This document shows, piece after piece, positions 52,722-61,817 of a stretch of 64,000 nucleotides of DNA. Under the pieces are notes generated by a model that was not told the origin of the DNA, did not search any database, and saw only the letters and a program-made list of their open reading frames with translations. The stretch is taken from positions 62,001 to 126,000 of the forward strand of contig NZ_JAXIVU010000006.1 in assembly GCF_034259425.1 (NCBI RefSeq), given 5' to 3'. This stretch comes from Denitrificimonas halotolerans (lineage in GTDB: Bacteria > Pseudomonadota > Gammaproteobacteria > Pseudomonadales > Pseudomonadaceae). The first letter of the stretch is position 1. Every line of letters starts with the position of its first letter. The translations under genes were made by a program, and so were the position numbers.

Positions 52722-55700
52722 ACGTCTCGCGCATTTTTATTCAACGGCCAGTTGCTACCACGTTATTGATGTTAGCGATTTTTATCGCTGGAGCCATTGC
52801 TTATCGTTTATTACCTGTCGCAGCGTTACCCCAAGTGGATTATCCAACCATTCGGGTGCTGACACTGTACCCGGGTGCCAGCCCAGAAGTGATGAACAGT
52901 GCTGTAACAGCACCATTGGAGCGTCAGTTTGGACAGATGTCGGGCTTGGACCAGATGTCCTCAACTAGCTCGGGCGGTGCTTCAGTTATTAGCTTGCGTT
53001 TTAGTTTAGACCTTGAACTGGATGTGGCTGAGCAAGAGGTGCAGGCTGCCATTAATGCAGCTACTAACTTGTTACCGCGTGACTTGCCTGCACCACCGGT
53101 GTACAACAAAGTAAATCCTGCAGACAGTCCTGTGCTGACATTGGCAATTACCTCTAAAAGTATGCCATTACCATTGGTCAATGATTTGGTTGATACCCGT
53201 ATGGCGCAAAAGATTGCACAGATCAGCGGGGTTGGATTGGTGAGTATCGGTGGAGGGCAACGTCCTGCTGTGAGGATTCGGGCCAATCCACAAGCTTTAG
53301 CTTCGGCCGATTTAACCTTGGCTGATGTACGCAATGTCATTACCCGTGCCAACGTAAATCAGCCTAAGGGTAGTATTGATGGGCCAACTCGTATTACCCA
53401 GTTGGATGCCAATGACCAGCTGCGATCAGCGGAGGATTATGCGGGTTTGATTCTTACTCATCATGATGGGCGAGTGCTCAAGCTGACTGATGTGGCAGAG
53501 ATTATTGAAGGAGTAGAGAACAACCGCTTAGCTGCTTGGGCGGACCTTAACCAAGCAGTATTACTTAATATTCAACGTCAGCCGGGGGCTAATGTGATTG
53601 AGGTGGTAGAGCGAATTGAAGCTTTGTTGCCTAGTATTATTGCTACTTTGCCGGCCAGCTTAGAAGTCAGTATTTTAACCGATCGTACGCAAACCATTCG
53701 CGCAGCTGTCAGTGATGTGCAATTTGAATTGATGTTGGCAGTGGCTTTAGTGGTGCTAGTGACTTTCGTATTTTTAAAGCGATTAACTGCAACTATTATT
53801 CCTTCAATAGTGGTGCCATTATCCCTAATTGGTACTTTTGCGGTGATGTACCTACTGGGTTTTTCACTCAATAACTTGACGCTGATGGCTTTAACCATTG
53901 CTACAGGGTTCGTGGTTGATGATGCTATTGTCATGTTAGAGAACATTACGCGTCATATAGAGTTGGGTGAAACGCCCATGAATGCAGCGTTAAAAGGAGC
54001 AAAACAAATTAGTTTTACGCTGCTCTCATTAACCTTTTCCTTAATTGCAGTTTTAATTCCGTTGTTATTTATGGCGGATGTAGTGGGGCGTTTATTTCGA
54101 GAGTTTGCCATTACTTTATCTGTGGCAATCTTAATTTCTTTAGTGATTTCTTTAACCCTCACACCAATGATGTGCGCGCGCTTGTTGCGAGGCGGAGAGC
54201 AGAAGAAAAAAGAAGACTGGCTTAGCCGCACGATTGATCATTACAGTTCCGTATTGCGTTGGGTATTACGGCATCAAATATTGACCTTATGGTTTGCTGT
54301 GGGTACTTTTTTTCTTACTGTACTATTGTGGATCTGGGTGCCGAAAGGATTTTTCCCTGAGCAGGATACGGGGGTTATTCAAGGTATTTCAGAAGCACCG
54401 CAAAGTATTTCTTTTGCAGCTATGAGTGAACGGCAACAGCGTTTAACAGCGGTGTTACTACAAGATCCAGCTGTACAAAGTGTTTCTTCACAAATAGGTG
54501 TGGATGGTGATAACCCAACTTTGAATACAGGTCGCATGCTCATTAACCTTAAACCTTTTGCTGAGCGTGATGCCTCTGCCTCCGAAGTGATCAATCGTTT
54601 GCGCCCTGAATTAGATCAAGTGTTGGGGATTCAGCTGTTTATGCAGCCGGTGCAAGATCTAAGTATTGAAGATAGGGTTAGTCGCACGCAGTTTCAATTT
54701 AGTTTGGAGTCAGCCGATAAAAATGAGCTGCAGCGTTGGGTGCCTATTTTAATTGAAAAATTACAAAGCTTGCCGCAGTTGCGTGATGTAAACAGTGACT
54801 TACAATCCAATGGTTTGCAATATTACCTTAATATTGATCGTGATTTAGCTGGGCGTTTAGGAGTGAGCATCGCCACTTTAACTGATGCTTTATATGACGC
54901 TTTTGGTCAGCGTCAGATCTCTACAATTTTTACACAAACTAGCCAGTATCGAGTGGTATTAGAAAGCTTGAGTAATCCAAATGATGCGCTTGCAGCCTTA
55001 CATGATATACATGTGCGTGGCGCTAACGGTCAAACTATACGTTTAGCTCATTTAGTGAAAGTAGAAGAACGTTCAGCGGCTTTATTACTGAATCATATTG
55101 GCCAGTTTCCGGCGGTTACAGTTTCTTTTAACTTAGCTCCGAACGTGTCTTTAGGTGAAGCTGTAAGGTTGATCGAGCATGCTCAAGTAGAGCTGGCTAT
55201 GCCAGTCTCGATTCAGAGTCATTTTCAAGGGGCTGCAGAGGCCTTTCGCGCGTCACTGTCGAGTACCTTGCTATTGATCTTGGCGGCGACCGTGACAATG
55301 TACTTGGTTCTGGGTGTGCTCTATGAAAGCTATATTCATCCGCTGACTATTTTGTCAACTTTGCCGTCTGCAGCTATTGGTGCGCTTTTGGCGCTATTTA
55401 TGACTGGTAACGATCTGAGCTTAATTGCCATTATTGGAATTATCTTATTGATCGGTATTGTAAAGAAAAACGCCATTATGATGATTGACTTTGCTTTGGA
55501 TGCAGAACGGCATCAGGGCTTGAGTCCAGAGGAGGCGGTTTTTCAGGCGGCGCTGTTGCGTTTTCGGCCTATCTTAATGACAACTTTAGCTGCGTTATTT
55601 GCTGCTTTACCTTTAATGTTTGCTAGTGGTTCAGGTGCTGAACTACGCCAGCCTTTGGGATTGGTGATGGTAGGTGGCTTGCTGCTCAGTCAGGTGCTGA

Positions 55701-55789
55701 CTGTATTTACTACTCCTGTAATTTATTTGTTCTTTGACCGTTTAAGTGTCCGCAGTAAAGCGCGCTTTAATTTAGGTACTGAGTTGTGA
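52718..55789 (+). CDS. muxB: RND efflux permease, first subunit (MuxB/MdtB-like)
   Basis: The 1023-residue protein has twelve membrane helices and two large periplasmic loops. Seen are the N-terminal FIQRPVATTLLMLAIFIAG, the QVDYPTIRV segment, GFVVDDAIVMLENI with the proton-relay aspartates in helix 4, and LGVLYESYIHPLTILSTLPSA. Two adjacent RND pumps with one adaptor are typical of MuxBC/MdtBC heteromultimers, which export novobiocin, macrolides and other drugs in known cases. It overlaps muxA and muxC. Confidence 0.92.
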   Translation: MNVSRIFIQRPVATTLLMLAIFIAGAIAYRLLPVAALPQVDYPTIRVLTLYPGASPEVMNSAVTAPLERQFGQMSGLDQMSSTSSGGASVISLRFSLDLELDVAEQEVQAAINAATNLLPRDLPAPPVYNKVNPADSPVLTLAITSKSMPLPLVNDLVDTRMAQKIAQISGVGLVSIGGGQRPAVRIRANPQALASADLTLADVRNVITRANVNQPKGSIDGPTRITQLDANDQLRSAEDYAGLILTHHDGRVLKLTDVAEIIEGVENNRLAAWADLNQAVLLNIQRQPGANVIEVVERIEALLPSIIATLPASLEVSILTDRTQTIRAAVSDVQFELMLAVALVVLVTFVFLKRLTATIIPSIVVPLSLIGTFAVMYLLGFSLNNLTLMALTIATGFVVDDAIVMLENITRHIELGETPMNAALKGAKQISFTLLSLTFSLIAVLIPLLFMADVVGRLFREFAITLSVAILISLVISLTLTPMMCARLLRGGEQKKKEDWLSRTIDHYSSVLRWVLRHQILTLWFAVGTFFLTVLLWIWVPKGFFPEQDTGVIQGISEAPQSISFAAMSERQQRLTAVLLQDPAVQSVSSQIGVDGDNPTLNTGRMLINLKPFAERDASASEVINRLRPELDQVLGIQLFMQPVQDLSIEDRVSRTQFQFSLESADKNELQRWVPILIEKLQSLPQLRDVNSDLQSNGLQYYLNIDRDLAGRLGVSIATLTDALYDAFGQRQISTIFTQTSQYRVVLESLSNPNDALAALHDIHVRGANGQTIRLAHLVKVEERSAALLLNHIGQFPAVTVSFNLAPNVSLGEAVRLIEHAQVELAMPVSIQSHFQGAAEAFRASLSSTLLLILAATVTMYLVLGVLYESYIHPLTILSTLPSAAIGALLALFMTGNDLSLIAIIGIILLIGIVKKNAIMMIDFALDAERHQGLSPEEAVFQAALLRFRPILMTTLAALFAALPLMFASGSGAELRQPLGLVMVGGLLLSQVLTVFTTPVIYLFFDRLSVRSKARFNLGTEL

Positions 55790-58700
55790 ACTTGTCGGCA
55801 CCTTTTATCCGGCGTCCAGTGGCAACTATGCTACTGAGTTTGTCGATTATTTTGCTTGGGGTGCTAGGCTACCGTTTGTTACCAGTATCACCGTTACCGG
55901 ATATGGATTTTCCCATGATTACCGTGCAAGCTAACTTGCCAGGTGCGAGCCCTCAAGTTATGGCCGCTACGGTGGCCACGCCTTTGGAGCGCTCACTGGG
56001 TAGCATTGCTGGTATCAGTCAAATGACCAGTCGTAGCGCGCAAGGGCGTACGCGGATTATGATTCAATTTGACTTGGGGCATGATATTAATGCGGCTGCG
56101 CGTGAAGTTCAGGCTGCCATTAATGCGGCCCATGAGATGTTGCCCAGTGGAATGCGCAGCATGCCTACGTATCGTAAGGTTAACCCTACTCAAGCTCCAA
56201 TTATGGTTTTAGCGTTAAGCAGCCCGATACTGGACAAAGGTCAAATGTATGATTTGGCCGACAGCATTGTGGCGCAGAAAATTTCCCAAATACCGGGAGT
56301 CGGAGAAGTTAGTATTGGTGGAAGTTCTTTGCCAGCTGTGCGTGTGGAGTTGGAGCCGCGTCGTCTTGAACAGTATGGAATTGCCTTAGATGAAGTTCGT
56401 CAGACTATTGCAGATGCCAATCAACAACAACCTAAAGGACAGTTAGAGCAGGGCAATCGTCACTGGCAAGTTCAAGGGAATGATCAGTTGCATAAGGCCG
56501 CTGATTATGCACCCTTGATTATTCGTTATTACGATGGTGCGGCATTGCGTTTAAGTGATGTTGCAAAGGTCACCGATAGTGTAGAGAACCGTTATAACAG
56601 CGGCTTTTTTAATGATGAAGAGGCTGTACTGTTAGTGATTAACCGCCAAGCTAGCGCTAATATTATTGCTACCATTGAAGCTATTAAAGCTGAGCTCCCC
56701 TCTCTAGAAGCCGTTTTACCAGCTAGTGCAAGGTTGGAAGTAGCAATGGATCGATCTTCGGTAATCCGTGCTACTTTGTATGAGGCTCAACGGTCTTTAT
56801 TGATTGCTACGCTGCTTGTAATCGCTGTGGTTATGCTTTTTTTAGGCCATTGGCGTGCCGCCGTAATTCCTGCTTTAGCAGTGCCGGTCTCATTGATCGG
56901 TAGTTTTGCTGCTATGTATATGCTTAATTTTTCCCTCAATAACTTATCGTTGATGGCTTTGATCATTGCTACAGGGCTAGTAGTAGATGATGCCATTGTT
57001 GTATTAGAAAATATCGCTCGACATATTAATCAGGGTAAAAAGCCACTGCACGCAGCGATCATTGGCTCCCGTGAGGTAGGTTTCACCTTGTTATCGATGA
57101 ACTTATCCCTCGTAGTAGTGTTTGTCTCGATTCTCTTTATGGGTGGATTGGTTGAGCGTTTATTCCGCGAGTTCTCTATCACACTCACTGCCGCTATTTT
57201 AATCTCCTTATTAGTATCTTTAACGTTAACCCCTATGCTTTGTGCACGCTGGTTGCGTCGTGAAGTTGGTATAGAAACACAGCAACCCAACTTTATTCAA
57301 CGTTTAGGCTTGTGTATTTCTGCAGGTTATCAGCGCTCTTTAACTTGGACCCTTAAATATCAGGGGTGGATGTTGTTGGGATTGTTGTTAACCATTGCCA
57401 GTAATGTATGGCTATTTATTGAAGTGCCTAAAACCTTTATGCCTCAACAAGACACAGGTCAACTTAGAGGCTTTATCCGAGGTGATGATGGTCTGTCTTA
57501 TCACACCATGCAGCCTAAGATGGAAATTTATCGTCAAGCATTGCTTAAAGATAAGGACGTGCAAACCGTAGCTGGTTTTATTGGTGGTGGTAATGCATTT
57601 TTAATCGTGCAGTTAAATCCTATTGATGAACGAGAAAGTTCTGCACAAGACATTGTCAACCGTTTGCGCCGACAAATGCCAAAGGTGCCAGGGTCACGCT
57701 TATTTTTAATGCCAGAACAAGATCTCAGCATGGGGCGGCGTGAGGGCAGTAATACCGATAGTGAATATGTCTTGCTTGCTAGTGATTTAGAAGATTTACG
57801 TACTTGGCAGCCTAAAGTGCGTGATGCTTTAAAGGCTTTACCCGAGTTAACAGATATTGATAGTACTGAAGGCCGGGGGGCTCAACAAGTGACATTGCAG
57901 GTGGATCGTGAAACGGCTGCACGTTATGGGGTCGATATAGCAATGGTGACTGCCTTATTGAATAACGCTTTTAGCCAACGGCAAGTATCTACAATTTATG
58001 AAAATTTGAATCAGTACAGTGTAGTGCTGGAAATTGATGAGCAGTTTGTCGGCTCGCCACAGGTATTGGATCAGATACAAGTCATAGGTGATAAGGGTAA
58101 ACGTATTCCTTTATCTACTTTTACACGTTGGGAGGCCAGTCTGCAGCAAGATAATGTGCAACATGACGGGCAGTTTGCTGTAGAAAGTATTGGCTTTGCT
58201 TTAGCTCCAGGTGTGAGTTTAGAGCAGGCCAGTCAAGCCATTGAGCAGGCCATGGCAAAAATTAATTTGCCTAATGAAGTACAGGGTCGCTTAGGGGGTA
58301 CTGCAGGGTTTTTCCAACAGAGTCAAGGTAGTCAAGGGTTAATGTTGTTGGGAGCTATTATTTTAGTGTATTTAGTCTTAGGGATATTGTATGAAAGCTA
58401 TATTCATCCACTGACTATTCTCTCAACTTTACCTTCAGCTGGTGTCGGAGCTTTGTTAGCCATTCAGCTCACTGGTGGTGAGTTCAGTTTGATCTCTTTG
58501 TTGGGTTTGTTTTTATTAATTGGTGTAGTAAAAAAGAATGCCATCTTAATGATTGATTTAGCTCTGCAGTTACAGCGAGAGTTGAAAGTGACAGCCGAGC
58601 AGGCTATTAAGCAAGCCTGCGCTCAACGTTTTCGTCCTATTATGATGACGACTATGGCTGCCATTTTGGGTGCTGTGCCTTTATTGTTGAGTACAGCAGA

Positions 58701-58878
58701 AGGTTCTGAAACCCGTCAACCGTTAGGCTTAGCAATTGTTGGTGGTTTGTTACTCAGTCAGTTATTAACCTTGTACAGTACGCCAACGGTGTACTTGTTC
58801 TTTGATCGTTTAAGCATCCGTGCACGCCGCTTTAAAAAGTCCAAAAGTATGGAATTCGTCCATGAAATCGATCGTTAA
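55786..58878 (+). CDS. muxC: RND efflux permease, second subunit (MuxC/MdtC-like)
   Basis: The 1030-residue protein is a second RND permease starting at a GTG that overlaps the muxB stop codon. It keeps FIRRPVATMLLSLSIILLG, GLVVDDAIVVLENI and ILYESYIHPLTILSTLPSAG. With MuxB it should form the hetero-trimeric pump. The assignment as C follows gene order. Confidence 0.92.
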   Translation: MNLSAPFIRRPVATMLLSLSIILLGVLGYRLLPVSPLPDMDFPMITVQANLPGASPQVMAATVATPLERSLGSIAGISQMTSRSAQGRTRIMIQFDLGHDINAAAREVQAAINAAHEMLPSGMRSMPTYRKVNPTQAPIMVLALSSPILDKGQMYDLADSIVAQKISQIPGVGEVSIGGSSLPAVRVELEPRRLEQYGIALDEVRQTIADANQQQPKGQLEQGNRHWQVQGNDQLHKAADYAPLIIRYYDGAALRLSDVAKVTDSVENRYNSGFFNDEEAVLLVINRQASANIIATIEAIKAELPSLEAVLPASARLEVAMDRSSVIRATLYEAQRSLLIATLLVIAVVMLFLGHWRAAVIPALAVPVSLIGSFAAMYMLNFSLNNLSLMALIIATGLVVDDAIVVLENIARHINQGKKPLHAAIIGSREVGFTLLSMNLSLVVVFVSILFMGGLVERLFREFSITLTAAILISLLVSLTLTPMLCARWLRREVGIETQQPNFIQRLGLCISAGYQRSLTWTLKYQGWMLLGLLLTIASNVWLFIEVPKTFMPQQDTGQLRGFIRGDDGLSYHTMQPKMEIYRQALLKDKDVQTVAGFIGGGNAFLIVQLNPIDERESSAQDIVNRLRRQMPKVPGSRLFLMPEQDLSMGRREGSNTDSEYVLLASDLEDLRTWQPKVRDALKALPELTDIDSTEGRGAQQVTLQVDRETAARYGVDIAMVTALLNNAFSQRQVSTIYENLNQYSVVLEIDEQFVGSPQVLDQIQVIGDKGKRIPLSTFTRWEASLQQDNVQHDGQFAVESIGFALAPGVSLEQASQAIEQAMAKINLPNEVQGRLGGTAGFFQQSQGSQGLMLLGAIILVYLVLGILYESYIHPLTILSTLPSAGVGALLAIQLTGGEFSLISLLGLFLLIGVVKKNAILMIDLALQLQRELKVTAEQAIKQACAQRFRPIMMTTMAAILGAVPLLLSTAEGSETRQPLGLAIVGGLLLSQLLTLYSTPTVYLFFDRLSIRARRFKKSKSMEFVHEIDR

Positions 58879-60271
58879 GCTCAGTGTATTTACCTTAGTT
58901 GGGGTAATGTTAGGTGGTTGTGCACTGGGGCCAGAGTATCAACGTCCACAAATGCCGTTACCTTCAGAGTTCCATCATACGCCAGGGTGGAAGTTAGCTC
59001 AGCCCGCTGACGTGGAAGCTTCAGTGGCTTGGTGGGCGCTTTATAAAGACCAGCAGTTAGCACAGTTATTGCAGCAGTTAGAATCCTCAAATCAGAATCT
59101 ACGTGCCGCAGAAGCTGCGTGGCGTGAAGCCCATGCACTGGTTCGTGGTAGCCGTTCCGCATTGTATCCAAAAGCATCAGGGCAATTGAGCAGTGCCCGA
59201 CAAGGCAATGATATAGGCGCCGGTAAAACCAATGAAATTGCTATAGGCTTAAGTTGGCAGTTAGATGTTTGGGGGCAGATTCGTCGTCAAGTGGAGGCCA
59301 GTCAAGCACAAGCTCAAGCCAGTGCTGCGGAGTGGGCCAGTGTGCGTTTAAGCCAGCAATCAGAATTGGTTCAAAACTATTTTCAGTTACGCGTGCTGGA
59401 TGAAGAAGCGCGTCTGCTTGATGCAACACTTGAAGCGTATGAGCGTTCTTTACGGACTACAGAGAATCGTTATAAAGCGGGAATGGTAACCCGTGCTGAT
59501 GTCAGTCAGGCATTAACCCAACTGAAAAACGCTCAAGTGCAACGCTTAGAGCTTGCTTGGCGACGGGCCCGTTTTGAGCATGCTATTGCTTTATTGGTGG
59601 GCAGTACTCCGAATGCAGTGCAAATTACTCCCTTAGAAAGTGTTCCCGAGCTGCCTGCTTTACCTTTAACTGTACCCTCGACCTTATTGGAGCGTCGTCC
59701 TGATATTGCTGTGGCTGAGCGTCGTGTGATGGCGGCCAATGCAGAAGTTGGCGTGGCGCAGACGGCTTACTTCCCTGACTTAGTCTTAAGTGCTAATGGA
59801 GGTTATCGCGGTAGTAATTTAGCTGACTGGATAAGCGTACCTAATCGCTTTTGGTCCATTGGGCCGCAATTTGCCATAACTTTGTTTGATGCAGGCTTAC
59901 GTCGCTCTAAAGTTGCGCAGGCTAAGGCACGCTATGATCAGCAGGTGGCACGTTATCGGCAAACCACTTTGCAAGCCATTGGTGAAGTGGAAGATGCCTT
60001 AGTGCAACTGAATGTTTTAGCTCAAGAAATTGAGGTGCAACATCAGGCTTTAGCTGCAGCACAAGATACATTGCGTTTGATAGAGAACCAATATCAGGCT
60101 GGCATGGTGGACTATTTGTCAGTTAGTAGTGCGCAAACTACAATGCTCAATAGTGAGCGTAATTTATTAAACCTCAAAGGGGCCCAGTTAATTGCTAGTG
60201 TACAGTTAATAAGCGCCTTAGGTGGTGGTTGGCAAGGTGTTGCCCACACTACATCAAAAAAAGAACGCTGA
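58862..60271 (+). CDS. opmB: Outer-membrane efflux channel lipoprotein (OpmB-like)
   Basis: The 469-residue protein has a lipoprotein signal (lipobox LGGC) and the two TolC-type repeats with LSWQLDVWGQIRRQVEASQAQ, ERRPDIAVAERRVMAANAEVGVA and LRLIENQYQAGMVDYL. The start at 58862 lies 17 bases inside muxC; a longer ORF would begin earlier in muxC without a signal peptide. It completes a muxABC-opmB operon as in P. aeruginosa. Confidence 0.9.
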   Translation: MKSIVKLSVFTLVGVMLGGCALGPEYQRPQMPLPSEFHHTPGWKLAQPADVEASVAWWALYKDQQLAQLLQQLESSNQNLRAAEAAWREAHALVRGSRSALYPKASGQLSSARQGNDIGAGKTNEIAIGLSWQLDVWGQIRRQVEASQAQAQASAAEWASVRLSQQSELVQNYFQLRVLDEEARLLDATLEAYERSLRTTENRYKAGMVTRADVSQALTQLKNAQVQRLELAWRRARFEHAIALLVGSTPNAVQITPLESVPELPALPLTVPSTLLERRPDIAVAERRVMAANAEVGVAQTAYFPDLVLSANGGYRGSNLADWISVPNRFWSIGPQFAITLFDAGLRRSKVAQAKARYDQQVARYRQTTLQAIGEVEDALVQLNVLAQEIEVQHQALAAAQDTLRLIENQYQAGMVDYLSVSSAQTTMLNSERNLLNLKGAQLIASVQLISALGGGWQGVAHTTSKKER

Positions 60272-60596
60272 TATGACTGGACTTTGTTTGGCGCAACCCG
60301 TATTCGCATAGAGCATGCTGTAATAGCTAACACTGTAATTATTAAATAGCAGAATCCGTTAAAAGAGCTAGTAAGGCTTGCAGTCTATTTATAGGCGTTG
60401 TTTGAGTAGCCAGAGTGTGGTTGCACGCATCGTGCTGTTTGAACAATATTTTAAACATCAGGATTACCTTTTGGCTTGACTTTAGCCGACGCCTAGTCGT
60501 CTACGCTATAGTTTTTTGTCGTCCAATATAGGTTGGTTAGCAGCGAGTTTTTATAATCATTAAACGGTAATATTTCCAGCATAAGGACGCAAGCAC
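60272..60596. other. Intergenic region between opmB and sbcD
   Basis: No gene is seen. TTGACT at 60476-60481 could be a -35 element, but the nearest -10-like hexamer (GCTATA) is 23 bases away. AAGGAC precedes the sbcD start. Confidence 0.35.
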
Positions 60597-61817
60597 ATGC
60601 GTATTTTACATACTTCGGACTGGCATCTTGGCCAGCATTTTATGGGTAAAACACGGCAAGTTGAACACAGGAAGTGGTGTGATTGGTTGGTGCAAACTGT
60701 GCGTGCGCAACAGGCAGATGCTTTAATTATTGCTGGAGATGTTTTTGATACAGGTACACCGCCGAGTTATGCCCGTGAGCAGTACAACGATTTTGTCTTG
60801 CAAATGCATGATACAGGCTGTCAATTGGTGATACTTGCTGGAAATCATGATTCCGTAGCTATGCTCAACGAAAGTAAAAGTTTGTTGGGCAAACTCAATA
60901 CTCAAGTGATTTCCACCGTGGCTGAAAACCCTGATGAGCAGGTGTTGTTGTTAAAAAAGTCTAATGGCGCAGTGGGAGCCATTGTTTGTGCCATTCCGTT
61001 TTTACGTCCGCGGGATATTCAACACAGCCAAGCCGGGCAAAGTGCAGAAGAAAAGCAAAGTGATTTACAACAAGCCATTGCTGAACATTATGCGCAACTT
61101 TATGCGCGAGCACAGGCCAAGCGTGATGAACTGGGAATCAGTGTGCCAATTATAGGTACTGGGCATTTAACTACTGTAGGCGTCAGCCTGACTGAGTCGG
61201 TGCGCGAGATTTATGTGGGGAGTTTATCAGCCTTTCCAACCGATGCTTTCCCAGAGTTTGATTATCTAGCTTTAGGGCATATTCATCGTTCGCAAAAAAT
61301 TGGTGGGCTTGAGCATATTAGGTATAGCGGCTCTCCCATTGCTCTCAGTTTTGATGAAGCAAAACAGCAAAAAGAACTCTTACAAATCGATTTAGATGGT
61401 AGTGGTTTATTGTGTGTTACAGCCATTGCAATCCCATGCTTTCAACGATTGGTCTCTTTATCTGGTAGCTTAGAGCAGCTAGAGCAGCAGTTTGCTGAAT
61501 TAGCTAAGAGCTTAGACCCAACAGCTGTAGCATGGATCGAGATTCAAGTGCAGGTGGATGATTATTACAGTGATTTAGATGAACGAGTTGCTGCACTTTG
61601 TCAGAATCTACCCGTTGAGGTGCTGAGGGTTCGGCGCTTGCGTGGTAACAAAGTGGCAGGGTTAACTGGTGATATAGGTGAAACTTTAGCGGAATTGACA
61701 CCAAATGAGGTGTTTGCCAAGCGTTTAGAGAATGAAACATTGACTGAGAACGAAATTAAAGGACTTATCACTTTGCATGCCCAAGTGCTAGATGCTTTAC
61801 AGGAGGTCGATGTATGA
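60597..61817 (+). CDS. sbcD: Exonuclease subunit SbcD
   Basis: The 406-residue Mre11-type phosphoesterase has the metal motifs HTSDWHLGQ (D8, H10), IAGDVFDTG, AGNHDS, GTGHLT and LGHIHRSQ. With SbcC it cleaves hairpins and blocked DNA ends. The stop codon overlaps the sbcC start (ATGA). Confidence 0.95.
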   Translation: MRILHTSDWHLGQHFMGKTRQVEHRKWCDWLVQTVRAQQADALIIAGDVFDTGTPPSYAREQYNDFVLQMHDTGCQLVILAGNHDSVAMLNESKSLLGKLNTQVISTVAENPDEQVLLLKKSNGAVGAIVCAIPFLRPRDIQHSQAGQSAEEKQSDLQQAIAEHYAQLYARAQAKRDELGISVPIIGTGHLTTVGVSLTESVREIYVGSLSAFPTDAFPEFDYLALGHIHRSQKIGGLEHIRYSGSPIALSFDEAKQQKELLQIDLDGSGLLCVTAIAIPCFQRLVSLSGSLEQLEQQFAELAKSLDPTAVAWIEIQVQVDDYYSDLDERVAALCQNLPVEVLRVRRLRGNKVAGLTGDIGETLAELTPNEVFAKRLENETLTENEIKGLITLHAQVLDALQEVDV